Shown here in pieces: positions 37,202 to 45,814 of a stretch of DNA of 64,000 nt. Below the pieces are notes generated by a model, which searched no databases, was not told the origin of the DNA, and saw nothing but the letters and a program-made list of their open reading frames with translations. The DNA is from Flavobacterium aciduliphilum (lineage in GTDB: Bacteria; Bacteroidota; Bacteroidia; Flavobacteriales; Flavobacteriaceae): the NCBI RefSeq assembly GCF_003268855.1, contig NZ_QLSZ01000004.1, positions 124,001-188,000 on the forward strand, read 5' to 3'. The position numbers and the translations under genes were made by a program. Position 1 is the first letter of the stretch. Each line of letters begins with the position of its first letter.

Positions 37202-38887
37202 TTATTCCTTGCTTTCAACTTTTGCCCAAGTATCTCTCAAGCCAACCGTTTTATTAAAAACCAATTTTTCTGTCGAGGAATCTTTATCTGCACAAAAATA
37301 GCCTAATCGTTGGAATTGAAAATGATCTAAATTTTGAGCCGTTTGCAAACTCGGTTCTACATAACCCGTAATCACTTCTAATGAATTTGGATTGATGAAT
37401 TCTTTGAAGTCGATTTCTTTATTTCCATCCGGACTTTCATGAGAAAATAAGCGGTCATAAATACGAACTTCTGCTGGAATGGCATGTGCAATCGAAACCC
37501 AATGAATCGTTCCTTTTACTTTTCGTTGACTGGCTTCCGTCCCGCTTCCACTTCGTGAATCAACATCGTAGGTACAATGAATTTCTGTTATGTTTCCGTT
37601 AGCATCTTTTACAACATTTTCTCCTTTAATGATATAGGCATTTTTCAATCGTACTTCGGTTCCTAAAGTCAAACGGAAAAACTTCTTGTTGGCTTCTTCT
37701 TGAAAATCCTCTCTTTCAATAAATAATTCTCTGGAAAATGGCACTTTTCTGTACGTCATTACTGCTTCCTCAGGATTATTTTCGGCTTCTAACCATTCCT
37801 CTTGTCCTTCAGGATAATTCGTAATTACCAATTTCACTGGATTTAAAACAGCCATTACACGAGGTGCAATTTTGTTTAAATCTTCACGAACACAAAATTC
37901 TAAAAGCGATACATCAATTAAGTTAGTACGTTTGGCAATACCAATAGTCTTCGCAAAATTTCGAATGGCTGTTGGTGTATAACCCCGTCTTCTCATTCCG
38001 GAAATCGTACTCATTCTTGGATCATCCCATCCTGTAACATGCTTTTCTTCCACTAATTGTAGTAATTTTCTTTTACTAACAACGGTATGCGATAAATTTC
38101 TTCTAGCAAATTCTCTTTGTTTTGGACGTATTTTAGTAGCATCATAAATTTGGTCTAAAAACCAATCGTATAACTCTCTGTGAGGCAAAAATTCTAAAGT
38201 ACAGAACGAATGCGAAATTTGTTCTAAATAGTCACTTTCACCATGCGCCCAATCGTACATGGGGTATACACACCATTTATCACCTGTTCTATGATGATGT
38301 TTATGTAAAATACGATACATGATGGGGTCACGCATCAACATATTAGTATGTTTCATATCGATTTTAGCACGCAAAATATGAGTTCCTTCTTTAAATTCGC
38401 CATTTTTCATGCGTTCGAACAAATCCAGATTTTCTTCAACAGAACGGTTTCTATAAGGTGAATCGGTTCCAGGTGTAGTGGGAGTTCCTTTTTGTTTGGC
38501 TATTTCTTCTGACGTTTGACTATCTACATAGGCTTTTCCTTTTTTGATGAACTCAATGGCCCAATCATACAATTCTTGAAAATAATCAGAAGCATAACAT
38601 TCTTTATCCCATTGATAACCAAGCCATGCCACGTCTCTTTTAATAGCGTCAACATATTCCTGCTCTTCTTTGGCTGGGTTGGTATCATCAAAACGCAAAT
38701 TTACTGGCGCTTGATAATCGATTCCTAATCCAAAATTTAAACAAATCGCACTGGCATGACCTACATGTAAATAGCCATTTGGTTCAGGCGGAAAACGAAA
38801 ACGAAGTTTATCATTTGATAATCCGTTTTTTAAATCTTCTTCTATGATTTGCTCAATAAAATTTAAAGACTTTTCTTCTGTTGACAT
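37202..38887 (-). CDS. glnS: Glutamine-tRNA ligase
   Basis: The 561-residue class I synthetase charges tRNA-Gln. It shows RFPPEPNGYLHVGHASAICLNFG (HIGH-type motif), NLRFDDTNPAKEEQEYVDAI, the KMSKS-type motif SHTVVSKRKLLQLVEE near residue 272, DDPRMSTISGMRRRGYTPTAIR, and the C-terminal anticodon-binding beta-barrels. Length matches bacterial GlnRS. A TATCTTTG -7 box precedes it, then a 13-bp repeat region shared with the divergent folB. Confidence 0.97.
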   Translation of the reverse strand: MSTEEKSLNFIEQIIEEDLKNGLSNDKLRFRFPPEPNGYLHVGHASAICLNFGLGIDYQAPVNLRFDDTNPAKEEQEYVDAIKRDVAWLGYQWDKECYASDYFQELYDWAIEFIKKGKAYVDSQTSEEIAKQKGTPTTPGTDSPYRNRSVEENLDLFERMKNGEFKEGTHILRAKIDMKHTNMLMRDPIMYRILHKHHHRTGDKWCVYPMYDWAHGESDYLEQISHSFCTLEFLPHRELYDWFLDQIYDATKIRPKQREFARRNLSHTVVSKRKLLQLVEEKHVTGWDDPRMSTISGMRRRGYTPTAIRNFAKTIGIAKRTNLIDVSLLEFCVREDLNKIAPRVMAVLNPVKLVITNYPEGQEEWLEAENNPEEAVMTYRKVPFSRELFIEREDFQEEANKKFFRLTLGTEVRLKNAYIIKGENVVKDANGNITEIHCTYDVDSRSGSGTEASQRKVKGTIHWVSIAHAIPAEVRIYDRLFSHESPDGNKEIDFKEFINPNSLEVITGYVEPSLQTAQNLDHFQFQRLGYFCADKDSSTEKLVFNKTVGLRDTWAKVESKE

Positions 38888-38906
38888 AATTATTTTGTAA
38901 TTTTAG

Positions 38907-38914
38907 CAAAGATA
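38907..38914 (-). promoter_or_regulatory. -7 box TATCTTTG upstream of glnS
   Basis: The reverse strand reads TATCTTTG 20 bp before the glnS start; no -33 TTG at the expected spacing. Confidence 0.5.
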
Positions 38915-38969
38915 AAAAAGTTTACAGTTTTCGGTTTACAGTTTACAGTTTTCTTTAAGAAACTTATTG

Positions 38970-38995
38970 CTGAGACTGAAAACTGAGACTGAAAA
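38970..38995. repeat. 13-bp tandem repeat between glnS and folB
   Basis: CTGAGACTGAAAA occurs twice without a gap (38970-38982 and 38983-38995), just before the folB start. Upstream, the run GTTTACAGTTTACAGTTTTC at about 38941-38953 and before is partly complementary to it, so the region could fold. Confidence 0.75.
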
Positions 38996-39003
38996 CTAAA
39001 AAA

Positions 39004-39363
39004 ATGGGAACTATTAAATTACAAAATATAAGAACTTTTTCCTTTCATGGTTGTTTGGAAGAAGAAGGAAAAATTGGTTCAGATTATCGTGTTGATTTAG
39101 AGGTAAAAACCGATTTGCGAAAGTCATCACTTTCAGATGATTTAAATGATACCGTTGATTATGTACTTTTAAACCGAATTGTGGTGGAAGAAATGGCTAT
39201 TCGTTCTAAATTATTAGAGCATGTGGCGCATAGAATCATCACGAGAATCTTTAAAGAAATACCATCGGTATCTAGAATTGTTTTAGGTGTTTCAAAATTG
39301 AATCCGCCTATTGGTGGTGATGTTGAAGCAGTTACCATTGAAATGGAAGAATACCGAAACTAG
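39004..39363 (+). CDS. folB: Dihydroneopterin aldolase
   Basis: The 119-residue protein catalyses the aldolase step of folate synthesis, turning 7,8-dihydroneopterin into 6-hydroxymethyl-dihydropterin. Visible are IKLQNIRTFSFHGCLEEEGKIG at the N-terminus with the conserved region before the active-site Glu, VDLEVKTDLRKSSLSDDLNDTVDY, and SKLNPPIGGDVEAVTIEME at the C-terminus. It is divergent from glnS and followed by tRNA-Cys. Confidence 0.93.
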   Translation: MGTIKLQNIRTFSFHGCLEEEGKIGSDYRVDLEVKTDLRKSSLSDDLNDTVDYVLLNRIVVEEMAIRSKLLEHVAHRIITRIFKEIPSVSRIVLGVSKLNPPIGGDVEAVTIEMEEYRN

Positions 39364-39413
39364 GTATGAAGTACAACGTTGGAAGTAGGAATGTAAAAAA
39401 ATAAAGTTTTTTC

Positions 39414-39450
39414 AAACTTTTACACTTTAAACTTTTACACTTTAAACTTT
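39414..39450. repeat. 15-bp tandem repeat upstream of tRNA-Cys
   Basis: AAACTTTTACACTTT occurs at 39414-39428 and 39429-39443, followed by a partial third copy. It runs into the -33 region of the tRNA-Cys promoter. The word AAACTTTAAAC-like sequence is also seen near 4741-4770. Confidence 0.7.
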
Positions 39451-39454
39451 TTAG

Positions 39455-39462
39455 TATATTTG
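39455..39462 (+). promoter_or_regulatory. -7 box TATATTTG for tRNA-Cys
   Basis: TATATTTG matches TAnnTTTG and lies 14 bp before the 5' end of the tRNA, as expected for a short leader. No TTG at 17-23 nt upstream, where the tandem repeat sits. Confidence 0.6.
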
Positions 39463-39476
39463 CTGTCCAGAAATAA

Positions 39477-39547
39477 GGCGTCGTGGCCGAGCGGCTAGGC
39501 ATCGGTCTGCAAAACCGCGTACTCCGGTTCGAATCCGGACGATGCCT
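39477..39547 (+). tRNA. tRNA-Cys (GCA)
   Basis: The cloverleaf fits a 71-nt tRNA. The 7-bp acceptor stem pairs 39477-39483 (GGCGTCG) with 39540-39546 (CGATGCC, one G-U pair). The anticodon loop CTGCAAA places GCA at 39109+400, that is 39509-39511. The T arm contains GGTTCGAATCC. The discriminator base is T (39547), as required for tRNA-Cys. CCA is not encoded. Confidence 0.95.
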
Positions 39548-39553
39548 CATCTT

Positions 39554-39579
39554 AAAATCCTCTCAATTGAGAGGATTTT
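39554..39579 (+). terminator. Terminator after tRNA-Cys (26-bp perfect palindrome)
   Basis: A perfect 26-bp palindrome (halves 39554-39566 and 39567-39579, core CTCTCAATTGAGAG) is followed by T-rich sequence, so it works at least on the forward strand. Confidence 0.85.
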
Positions 39580-39697
39580 TTATTTTAAATTCTTATAAAA
39601 ATCTTGATTAAAGCTGTCTAATAATCTATACTTTTTTGTCATTCTGAGGCACGAAGAATCACATTGTATGATTTCTCCTTCATCGAAATGACTAAAA

Positions 39698-40384
39698 TTA
39701 GCGATGTTCTTCTAATTTTTCAATGGCAGAGTTTACAATTTTTTTGTCTTTTGGAAACAACCCTTGTGATAATAGAAAAACACCTGAAATAATTAATACT
39801 ATACTTATAACTTTCTTTATTAGTAAAATATTGTGTGGATTTAATTTATTTCGTAATTGTTTAGCTAATAGTATTTTAAAAATATCGGTCACAAAATAGG
39901 TGGCAATAAGTGTCGTGAAAAAAGTAATCATTCTAGAAGCCTTCAATTCTAGTTGAGGTCCGACTGTTATTAAAATTGCCAACCAAAATCCGAGAACGCC
40001 GATATTGATAAAATTTAAGAAAAAACCTTTAATAAATAAGGAAAAATAGTTGTTTTTTGCCAATTCTTTTGGATCTTCTTCGTCAACACTTTTTTTAGAT
40101 TCGTTTCTATTTTTTACAAAAGAAATGATTCCATAAGTAAGCATGACTAATCCACCAAAAATAAACAAAGCTGGATCGTCTTTAATGCTTTGAATTAAGC
40201 GATAACTACTAAAATAGGCAATCAATATAAAAATCATATCAGCTAAAACAACACCTAAATCAAAGATGATTGCAGCTTTAAATCCTTTAATAACACTAGT
40301 TTCCAGTAACACAAAAAATACTGGACCAATCATAAAACTTAAAAAAAATCCTAATGGAATTGCAGAAATAATGTCGTTGAGCAT
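39698..40384 (-). CDS. LysE-family amino-acid exporter
   Basis: The 228-residue inner-membrane protein has six hydrophobic segments and the LysE/RhtB start pattern DIISAIPLGFFLSFMIGPVFFVLLETSVIKGFKAA, with the conserved Gly-Pro and small-residue region. The loop at about 95-110 is charged (RNESKKSVDEEDPKELAKN). The substrate is unknown; members export basic amino acids, threonine or homoserine-type compounds. It is probably transcribed separately from the GIN-domain gene upstream. Confidence 0.85.
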   Translation of the reverse strand: MLNDIISAIPLGFFLSFMIGPVFFVLLETSVIKGFKAAIIFDLGVVLADMIFILIAYFSSYRLIQSIKDDPALFIFGGLVMLTYGIISFVKNRNESKKSVDEEDPKELAKNNYFSLFIKGFFLNFINIGVLGFWLAILITVGPQLELKASRMITFFTTLIATYFVTDIFKILLAKQLRNKLNPHNILLIKKVISIVLIISGVFLLSQGLFPKDKKIVNSAIEKLEEHR

Positions 40385-40447
40385 CTATTATTTTAAATCA
40401 AAATGGAAGGCAATTTAAAATTTATAATTGAATAATTAAAACTATTT

Positions 40448-41119
40448 CTAATTTACTTCTTTGATTGTTCCTCCTGCAAAGATCTTTTGATTGATTTGTT
40501 TAGGTTTTCCAGCAATTAGAATAGTACCCCCTGCCCTCACTTTTGCGTCTACTAATTCTTTGGAATAAATGTCCGCCGAACCACCAGCATTTACTGTTAT
40601 CGTAGATTGATTTGTGACTAAATTTTTTCCTTGGTATACACCACCAGAATTCACTACAACATCTTGATTTATAGCATTCCCTGATATATTTACTTCTGCC
40701 CCATTAGCTACTTTAGCGACTATTTTTTGCGTATCAACATTAATTTTTACATGTCCGCCTTCCTTTGCAATTACCTCAAAAAATAACGTTTTAAAAACCG
40801 CTTCACTAGCAATTCTAGAACCTTCATTTGCCTCTACAGCTTTGATATCTTTAAAATAAACAGTAGCTGAAATGTGATCACCTGATAATAACTTAGTGAA
40901 AGGCATTCTGATTTTTAATTCACCATTTTTAATAACCAATTCTACTTGATTAGCATCAGCACCGTTAAGAAGTATTTTATTTTCATCACTTTTGATAAGA
41001 AGAACATCTATTTTATCAAAAGCAGTTACTTTATCAAAATCGTCTAATTTTTTTTCAATCTGTGCATTAGTGAAGGAAAAAATGAGACAAGATAAAAATA
41101 CTAATAGTTTGTTTTTCAT
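40448..41119 (-). CDS. GIN-domain (DUF2807) secreted protein
   Basis: The 223-residue protein has a signal peptide (MKNKLLVFLSCLIFSFTNA) and a head-GIN domain: repeating beta-helix strands such as FDKVTAFDKIDVLLIKSDENKI, GADANQVELVIKNGELKI, VNSGGVYQGKNLV and VNAGGSADIYSKELVDAKVRAGGTI. The repeated Gly-Gly-Ser turns fit a right-handed beta-helix. Function is unknown; GIN proteins are common in Bacteroidota envelopes. Forty-four bases separate it from the rnr stop. Confidence 0.85.
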   Translation of the reverse strand: MKNKLLVFLSCLIFSFTNAQIEKKLDDFDKVTAFDKIDVLLIKSDENKILLNGADANQVELVIKNGELKIRMPFTKLLSGDHISATVYFKDIKAVEANEGSRIASEAVFKTLFFEVIAKEGGHVKINVDTQKIVAKVANGAEVNISGNAINQDVVVNSGGVYQGKNLVTNQSTITVNAGGSADIYSKELVDAKVRAGGTILIAGKPKQINQKIFAGGTIKEVN

Positions 41120-41163
41120 AGTTTTATTTAACTTTAAATACTCTTTTTAGAAAAATAGATACA

Positions 41164-43344
41164 CTATTCGTTTTTTCTAATAAAATTAAAATCCAACTGT
41201 TTTTTTACTAAATCGGCATTTTTTACTTTAACATAGACTTCATCTCCTAATTGTAACAACGACTTAGAAACTTGCCCTACAAGAGCGTATTGTTTTTCAT
41301 CAAAAGTATAATAATCTTCTTTGATTTCTCGAATTCGACACATGCCTTCACACTTATTTTCAATAATTTCGACATAAATTCCCCATTCGGTAACTCCAGA
41401 AATCACACCTAAAAATTCTTCATCTTTATGGTCTTGCATGAATTTGATTTGCATGTATTTAATAGAATCCCGTTCAGCATTAGTGGCTAAACTTTCCATA
41501 GCACTCGAGTGATCGCATTTTTCTTCGTAGGTGGCAGTATCAACACTTTTTCCACCTTCTAAATAATATTGTAATAATCTATGCACCATCACATCGGGAT
41601 ACCTTCTAATAGGGGAAGTAAAATGAGTATAATAATCAAATGCTAATCCATAATGACCGATGTTTTCAGTAGAATACACCGCTTTACTCATGGAACGAAT
41701 GGCTAAGGTGTCAATTAAATTTTGTTCTTTTTTACCATTCACATCTTCCATCAACTGGTTGATTGATTTCGAAATGTTTTTCTTTTCGCGTAAATCAATT
41801 TTGTAGCCAAATTTTGAAATCAAGGCTTGCATAGCAAAAAGCTTATCTTCATTGGGTTCGTCATGAATTCTATATACAAACGTTTTCTTTTGTTTTCCAA
41901 TAAATTCGGCCACTTTTCTATTTGCTAGAAGCATGAATTCTTCAATCAAATGATTGGCATCTTTAGATACTTTAAAGTACACTCCTTCTGGATTTCCTTC
42001 TGAATCTAAATTGAACTTTACTTCGACTTTATCAAAAGAAATAGCACCGTTATTCATTCGGTTTCTTCGAAGAATTTTAGCCAATTCATCTAATTTTAAA
42101 ACTGCATCCTTAATTTCATTTGAAACAGTATATTCTTTTCCGGTTAACGATACTTCAGCAGGAATGGTAGCCAACTTAGTTTCAATAATCACTTGTGCTT
42201 CTTCATAAGCAAATCGCTGATCAGAATTGATTACCGTTCTACCAAACCATTGGTTAATCACTGTTGCTTTAGAATCTATTTCAAATACAGCCGAAAACGT
42301 ATATTTTTCTTCATTAGGTCGAAGGGAACAAGCAAAATTAGACAATACTTCGGGCAACATAGGCACAACACGATCAACTAAATAGACCGAAGTTGCTCGT
42401 TGATAAGCTTCTTCATCTAAAATAGTCCCTTCTTGTAAATAGTGTGATACATCGGCGATATGAATTCCAATTTCGAAATTGCCATTTTCTAAAACTTTAA
42501 ACGATAGAGCATCGTCAAAATCTTTAGCATCTTTTGGATCGATGGTAAACGTTAACGTATCCCTCATATCTCGACGCTTAGCAATTTCTTCTGGATGTAT
42601 AGAGGTATCTAATTTTTGTGCAAACGCTTCTACCTCAATAGGAAAATTATATGGCAAACCATATTCTGCTAATATAGCATGAATTTCTGTATTATGTTCG
42701 CCTGGTTTTCCTAATACTTTTATAACTGTTCCAAAGGGAGAATCAGCTTTTTTTGGCCAGTCTTCAATTTTTACTAAAACGACATCCCCATTTTCGGCAT
42801 CCAAAAACTTCCCTTTTGGAATAAAAATATCAGTATACATTTTGTTGTTCATTGTAGATACAAAAGCAAAATTTTTCTGAATATCAATCACCCCTACAAA
42901 CTCATCGCGATGACGTTCCAAAATTTCAACAACTTCAGCTTCTGGTTTTCTAGATTTTCTTTTGTTATACACATAAGCTTTTACCAAATCCCCGTCCAAA
43001 GCATGATTAAGGTTTATAAAAGGAATAAAAACATCTTCTTCTAGTTCTTCACAAATAAAATAACCTGTTTTTCGAGAGGTCATGTCTATAGTTCCTTCGT
43101 AATAATCTTGACTTTGCGATTTAATAAGATACTTTACTGGTTCCGATTCAATAATCGTTTTTCGACTAGCCAATACCTTTAACTTTTTTATAATTTCATT
43201 TCTATTTTTGGTGTCGTTTATGTCTAACTTCGCACATAGTTGTTTGTAATTAAAAGGTTTATTTGAATTTTGAGAAAGTATTTTTATTATTTTCTCTTCA
43301 AAATTTTTTCCTTTTTTTCCAAACTTTTTTGGCATTTTACTCAT
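41164..43344 (-). CDS. rnr: Ribonuclease R
   Basis: RNase R is a 3'-5' exoribonuclease that degrades structured RNA. The 726-residue protein has two N-terminal cold-shock-type domains (about 65-220), the RNB catalytic domain from about 255 with RRDMRDTLTFTIDPKDAKDFDDALSF (the Asp cluster binding Mg2+), EFMLLANRKVAEFI and the FTSPIRRYPDVMVHRLL signature near 580, and a C-terminal S1 domain (VISGVTEWGIYVEI). The start MSKMPKKFGKKG at 43344 is used; an ATG three codons later is an alternative. It is the last reverse-strand gene before the orientation switch. Confidence 0.96.
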   Translation of the reverse strand: MSKMPKKFGKKGKNFEEKIIKILSQNSNKPFNYKQLCAKLDINDTKNRNEIIKKLKVLASRKTIIESEPVKYLIKSQSQDYYEGTIDMTSRKTGYFICEELEEDVFIPFINLNHALDGDLVKAYVYNKRKSRKPEAEVVEILERHRDEFVGVIDIQKNFAFVSTMNNKMYTDIFIPKGKFLDAENGDVVLVKIEDWPKKADSPFGTVIKVLGKPGEHNTEIHAILAEYGLPYNFPIEVEAFAQKLDTSIHPEEIAKRRDMRDTLTFTIDPKDAKDFDDALSFKVLENGNFEIGIHIADVSHYLQEGTILDEEAYQRATSVYLVDRVVPMLPEVLSNFACSLRPNEEKYTFSAVFEIDSKATVINQWFGRTVINSDQRFAYEEAQVIIETKLATIPAEVSLTGKEYTVSNEIKDAVLKLDELAKILRRNRMNNGAISFDKVEVKFNLDSEGNPEGVYFKVSKDANHLIEEFMLLANRKVAEFIGKQKKTFVYRIHDEPNEDKLFAMQALISKFGYKIDLREKKNISKSINQLMEDVNGKKEQNLIDTLAIRSMSKAVYSTENIGHYGLAFDYYTHFTSPIRRYPDVMVHRLLQYYLEGGKSVDTATYEEKCDHSSAMESLATNAERDSIKYMQIKFMQDHKDEEFLGVISGVTEWGIYVEIIENKCEGMCRIREIKEDYYTFDEKQYALVGQVSKSLLQLGDEVYVKVKNADLVKKQLDFNFIRKNE

Positions 43345-43454
43345 AATTAATTTTTAATAAAGTATAAAGTTAGTGAATCATAATTAGTAAATTGTAGTTT
43401 GTAGTTAGATTTATCAAAAATATAACTTTTAAAAAAAAATTTAAAAGAAAAACT

Positions 43455-43462
43455 TACATTTG
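43455..43462 (+). promoter_or_regulatory. -7 box TACATTTG upstream of the DUF2007 gene
   Basis: TACATTTG matches TAnnTTTG 24 bp before the start codon. No matched -33 TTG. Confidence 0.45.
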
Positions 43463-43486
43463 AATTCAACTTTTGAAGAGTTTTGA

Positions 43487-43723
43487 ATGTCAGAATTCCA
43501 AACCATTGCTATTTTCAACTTTCCTCATGAAATCATTGTTTTAAAATCGATTTTAGAACATGAGCATATTCCATTTTTATTTCAAAATGAAAATCTAATA
43601 TCGGTCAATCCGATGGCAAGTTACGCCTATGGAGGAATTCAACTTAAAGTACATCCTAACGATTTTGAAAAAGTACAAGAAATTCTAAATAATTTAATTA
43701 CAAAATTAACAATTGTAGATTAA
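43487..43723 (+). CDS. DUF2007-family small protein
   Basis: The 78-residue protein (FQTIAIFNFPHEIIVLKSILEHEHIP start, then YAYGGIQLKVHPNDFEKVQEIL) matches DUF2007, a small ferredoxin-like fold suggested to be involved in signal transduction; no function is demonstrated. It is short but well formed and lies at the left edge of the AT-rich gap. Confidence 0.78.
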   Translation: MSEFQTIAIFNFPHEIIVLKSILEHEHIPFLFQNENLISVNPMASYAYGGIQLKVHPNDFEKVQEILNNLITKLTIVD

Positions 43724-44453
43724 TAATTTTTGATCGAGAGTTTTGCTCAAACTGACATAGTAAATCAGAAGTAAAAAGAAAATCCAACTTTGTTAATCTT
43801 AAATCAAAAATTTAAAGAGTTTTCAACACATACTAAAAACAACAAAAAGAAACTTTAATTTTTTAATTAATTTATGATGGATATTATAGCGTGTTAATTT
43901 GTAGCATAACTTTAGAATTCAAAATTTGATTTTTAACTTATTCTTTTTTATACCAATTTATCAACAGCTAAAATATAAAATAACCACTTCATTTTTAAGT
44001 GATTTTTATTAATAATCAACAGTTGTTAACAAGGTTAAAAAATGATTTTCTGTAGATAAATTCATGTTTGATTTTCTGTTGAAAAACTATTTTTTTGTAT
44101 TGATAACTTTTCTAAAAAAAACGCAAACTTTTTTTGATTTTCTCGATACAGTTTTTGATTGTAAATTCTAATCATAGAACCAAAAAAACTTCTAATTTTC
44201 TTTTCAAAGTTGTTAACAAAAGATGTTAATTTAAAGTTACCTGAATATCAACGAATTGTAAATCATAATTAACATTTAAAAATTTTAACAGTTTAATTAA
44301 AAACAATGCAATGATATTCAATATGATATAAAATTATCGTAAGAGCTTAAAAATCTTATTTAAAGAAAATCAGCACGTTATATTTTTACTAAAATCAAAA
44401 CAAAAGATTCGTTAGAATGACTAAATTTGTAGTTTACTAATATCTATAAAAAT
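43724..44453. other. Gene-free AT-rich 730-bp region: candidate replication origin
   Basis: No ORF worth calling is present. The region holds DnaA-box-like 9-mers TTATCAACA (43958-43966) and TTATCTACA (reverse strand, 44051-44059), each one mismatch from TTATCCACA; TTTTCAACA at 43820 and, on the reverse strand, at 44077; two exact TTGTTAACAA palindromes (44023-44032 and 44210-44219); and three TGATTTTCT direct repeats (44043, 44069, 44135) at spacings of 26 and 66 bp. Gene orientation switches across it, and hand-counted G/C bias changes sign. An origin is inferred; a long regulatory leader of rpiB is the alternative. Confidence 0.5.
44422..44429 (+). promoter_or_regulatory. -7 box TAAATTTG upstream of rpiB
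   Basis: TAAATTTG matches TAnnTTTG 24 bp before the rpiB ATG. A -33 TTG was not found at 17-23 nt. Confidence 0.5.
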
Positions 44454-44885
44454 ATGAAAATCGCCATCGGGAATGACCACGCAGGACCAGATTATAAAAA
44501 AGCCATTGTAGATTATTTACATTCAAAAGGACACGATGTGTTTAATCATGGAACCGATACTTTTGATAGTGTGGATTATCCTGATTTTGGTCATCCAGTA
44601 GCTATGGACGTCGAATCAGGAAAAGCCGATTTTGGTATTGTAATTTGTGGTTCTGGAAATGGAATAGCTATGACAGCCAATAAACATCAAGGAATTCGAG
44701 CCGCACTTTGTTGGACCAAAGAAATTTCGGCGCTGGCGCGCCAACACAACAATGCTAATGTAATAAGCATTCCGGCGCGATTTACTTCTATTCAACAAGC
44801 TGTTGATATTGTAGATACGTTTTTAAGTACTGAATTTGAAGGAGGTAGACACCAAAAAAGAGTTGATAAAATGAAATGTTCATAA
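44454..44885 (+). CDS. rpiB: Ribose-5-phosphate isomerase B
   Basis: The 143-residue protein interconverts ribulose-5-phosphate and ribose-5-phosphate in the pentose phosphate pathway. It shows the family start MKIAIGNDHAGPDYKKAIVDYL, DYPDFGHPVAMDVESGKADFGIVICGSGNGIAMTANK with the active-site Cys in CGSGNG, and WTKEISALARQHNNANVISIPAR. Its stop directly abuts the ATG of the CDF transporter, so the two form an operon. Confidence 0.95.
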   Translation: MKIAIGNDHAGPDYKKAIVDYLHSKGHDVFNHGTDTFDSVDYPDFGHPVAMDVESGKADFGIVICGSGNGIAMTANKHQGIRAALCWTKEISALARQHNNANVISIPARFTSIQQAVDIVDTFLSTEFEGGRHQKRVDKMKCS

Positions 44886-45803
44886 ATGTCGCACAATCAT
44901 TCACACGTCCACATTCACAAACACGAGGTACAAAGCAAAAACCTAGTCTATTCTATTGTTTTGAATTTAGTGATTACTATTGCGCAATTAGTAGGAGGTA
45001 TTATCTCTGGAAGTTTGGCCTTATTATCCGATGCTTTGCACAATTTTTCAGATGTTTTGTCTTTGCTTTTCAGCTTGTTGGCTCATAAATTATCTCGAAA
45101 AAAAGCTACCGAAAATATTACCTTTGGTTATAAACGAGCCGAATTAATTGCTGCTTTTGTCAATGCTTCAACTCTTGTGATTGTCGCGTTTATACTCATA
45201 TATGGTGCGATGGAACGTTTTTTTTATCCTAAGCCCATTACATCAGGATTGGTAATTTGGCTGGCGGTACTTGGAATTCTAGTTAATGGCTTATCGGTTT
45301 TATTTTTACAAAAAGACGCCGAACATAATATCAATATGAAGTCGGCGTATCTACATTTGTTAACCGATATGATGGCATCAGTAGCCGTTTTGGTAGGCGG
45401 ATTATTGATGAAATTTTATGGATGGTACTGGGTTGATAGCGTGATGACTATAGGAATTGCTATATATTTAATTGTGGTTGGATCAAAACTTCTAATTCAA
45501 TCTACCAAAATGTTGATGCTTTTTACCCCCGAAAGTATTGACATCAAGGAACTGGTAAAGGAAGTACATAAAATTCCTGGTGTAAAAAAGTTACACCATA
45601 TTCATGTTTGGAATTTAAATGACGAGGAATTGCATTTAGAAGCCCATCTCGATTGTTCCCAAAATATTAACATGAGTGAATTCAACAAACTTTTAGAACA
45701 AATAGAACACGTTTTGTTTGATCAATTTCATATCAACCACATCAACATCCAACCCGAATTTAAAAAAGAAGAAGATTCTAAAGACACTATTGTTCAAGAC
45801 TGA
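44886..45803 (+). CDS. Cation diffusion facilitator (CDF) metal exporter
   Basis: The 305-residue protein has a His-rich N-terminus (MSHNHSHVHIHKHE) and six membrane helices with the CDF metal-site motifs GSLALLSDALHNFSDVLSLLFS (H-x3-D in helix 2) and SAYLHLLTDMMAS (H-x3-D in helix 5), then a cytoplasmic C-terminal domain with VKKLHHIHVWNL and EAHLDCSQ. It exports divalent cations, likely zinc, using proton antiport. It follows rpiB without a gap and precedes tex by 11 bp. Confidence 0.92.
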   Translation: MSHNHSHVHIHKHEVQSKNLVYSIVLNLVITIAQLVGGIISGSLALLSDALHNFSDVLSLLFSLLAHKLSRKKATENITFGYKRAELIAAFVNASTLVIVAFILIYGAMERFFYPKPITSGLVIWLAVLGILVNGLSVLFLQKDAEHNINMKSAYLHLLTDMMASVAVLVGGLLMKFYGWYWVDSVMTIGIAIYLIVVGSKLLIQSTKMLMLFTPESIDIKELVKEVHKIPGVKKLHHIHVWNLNDEELHLEAHLDCSQNINMSEFNKLLEQIEHVLFDQFHINHINIQPEFKKEEDSKDTIVQD

Positions 45804-45814
45804 TAACACTACCA

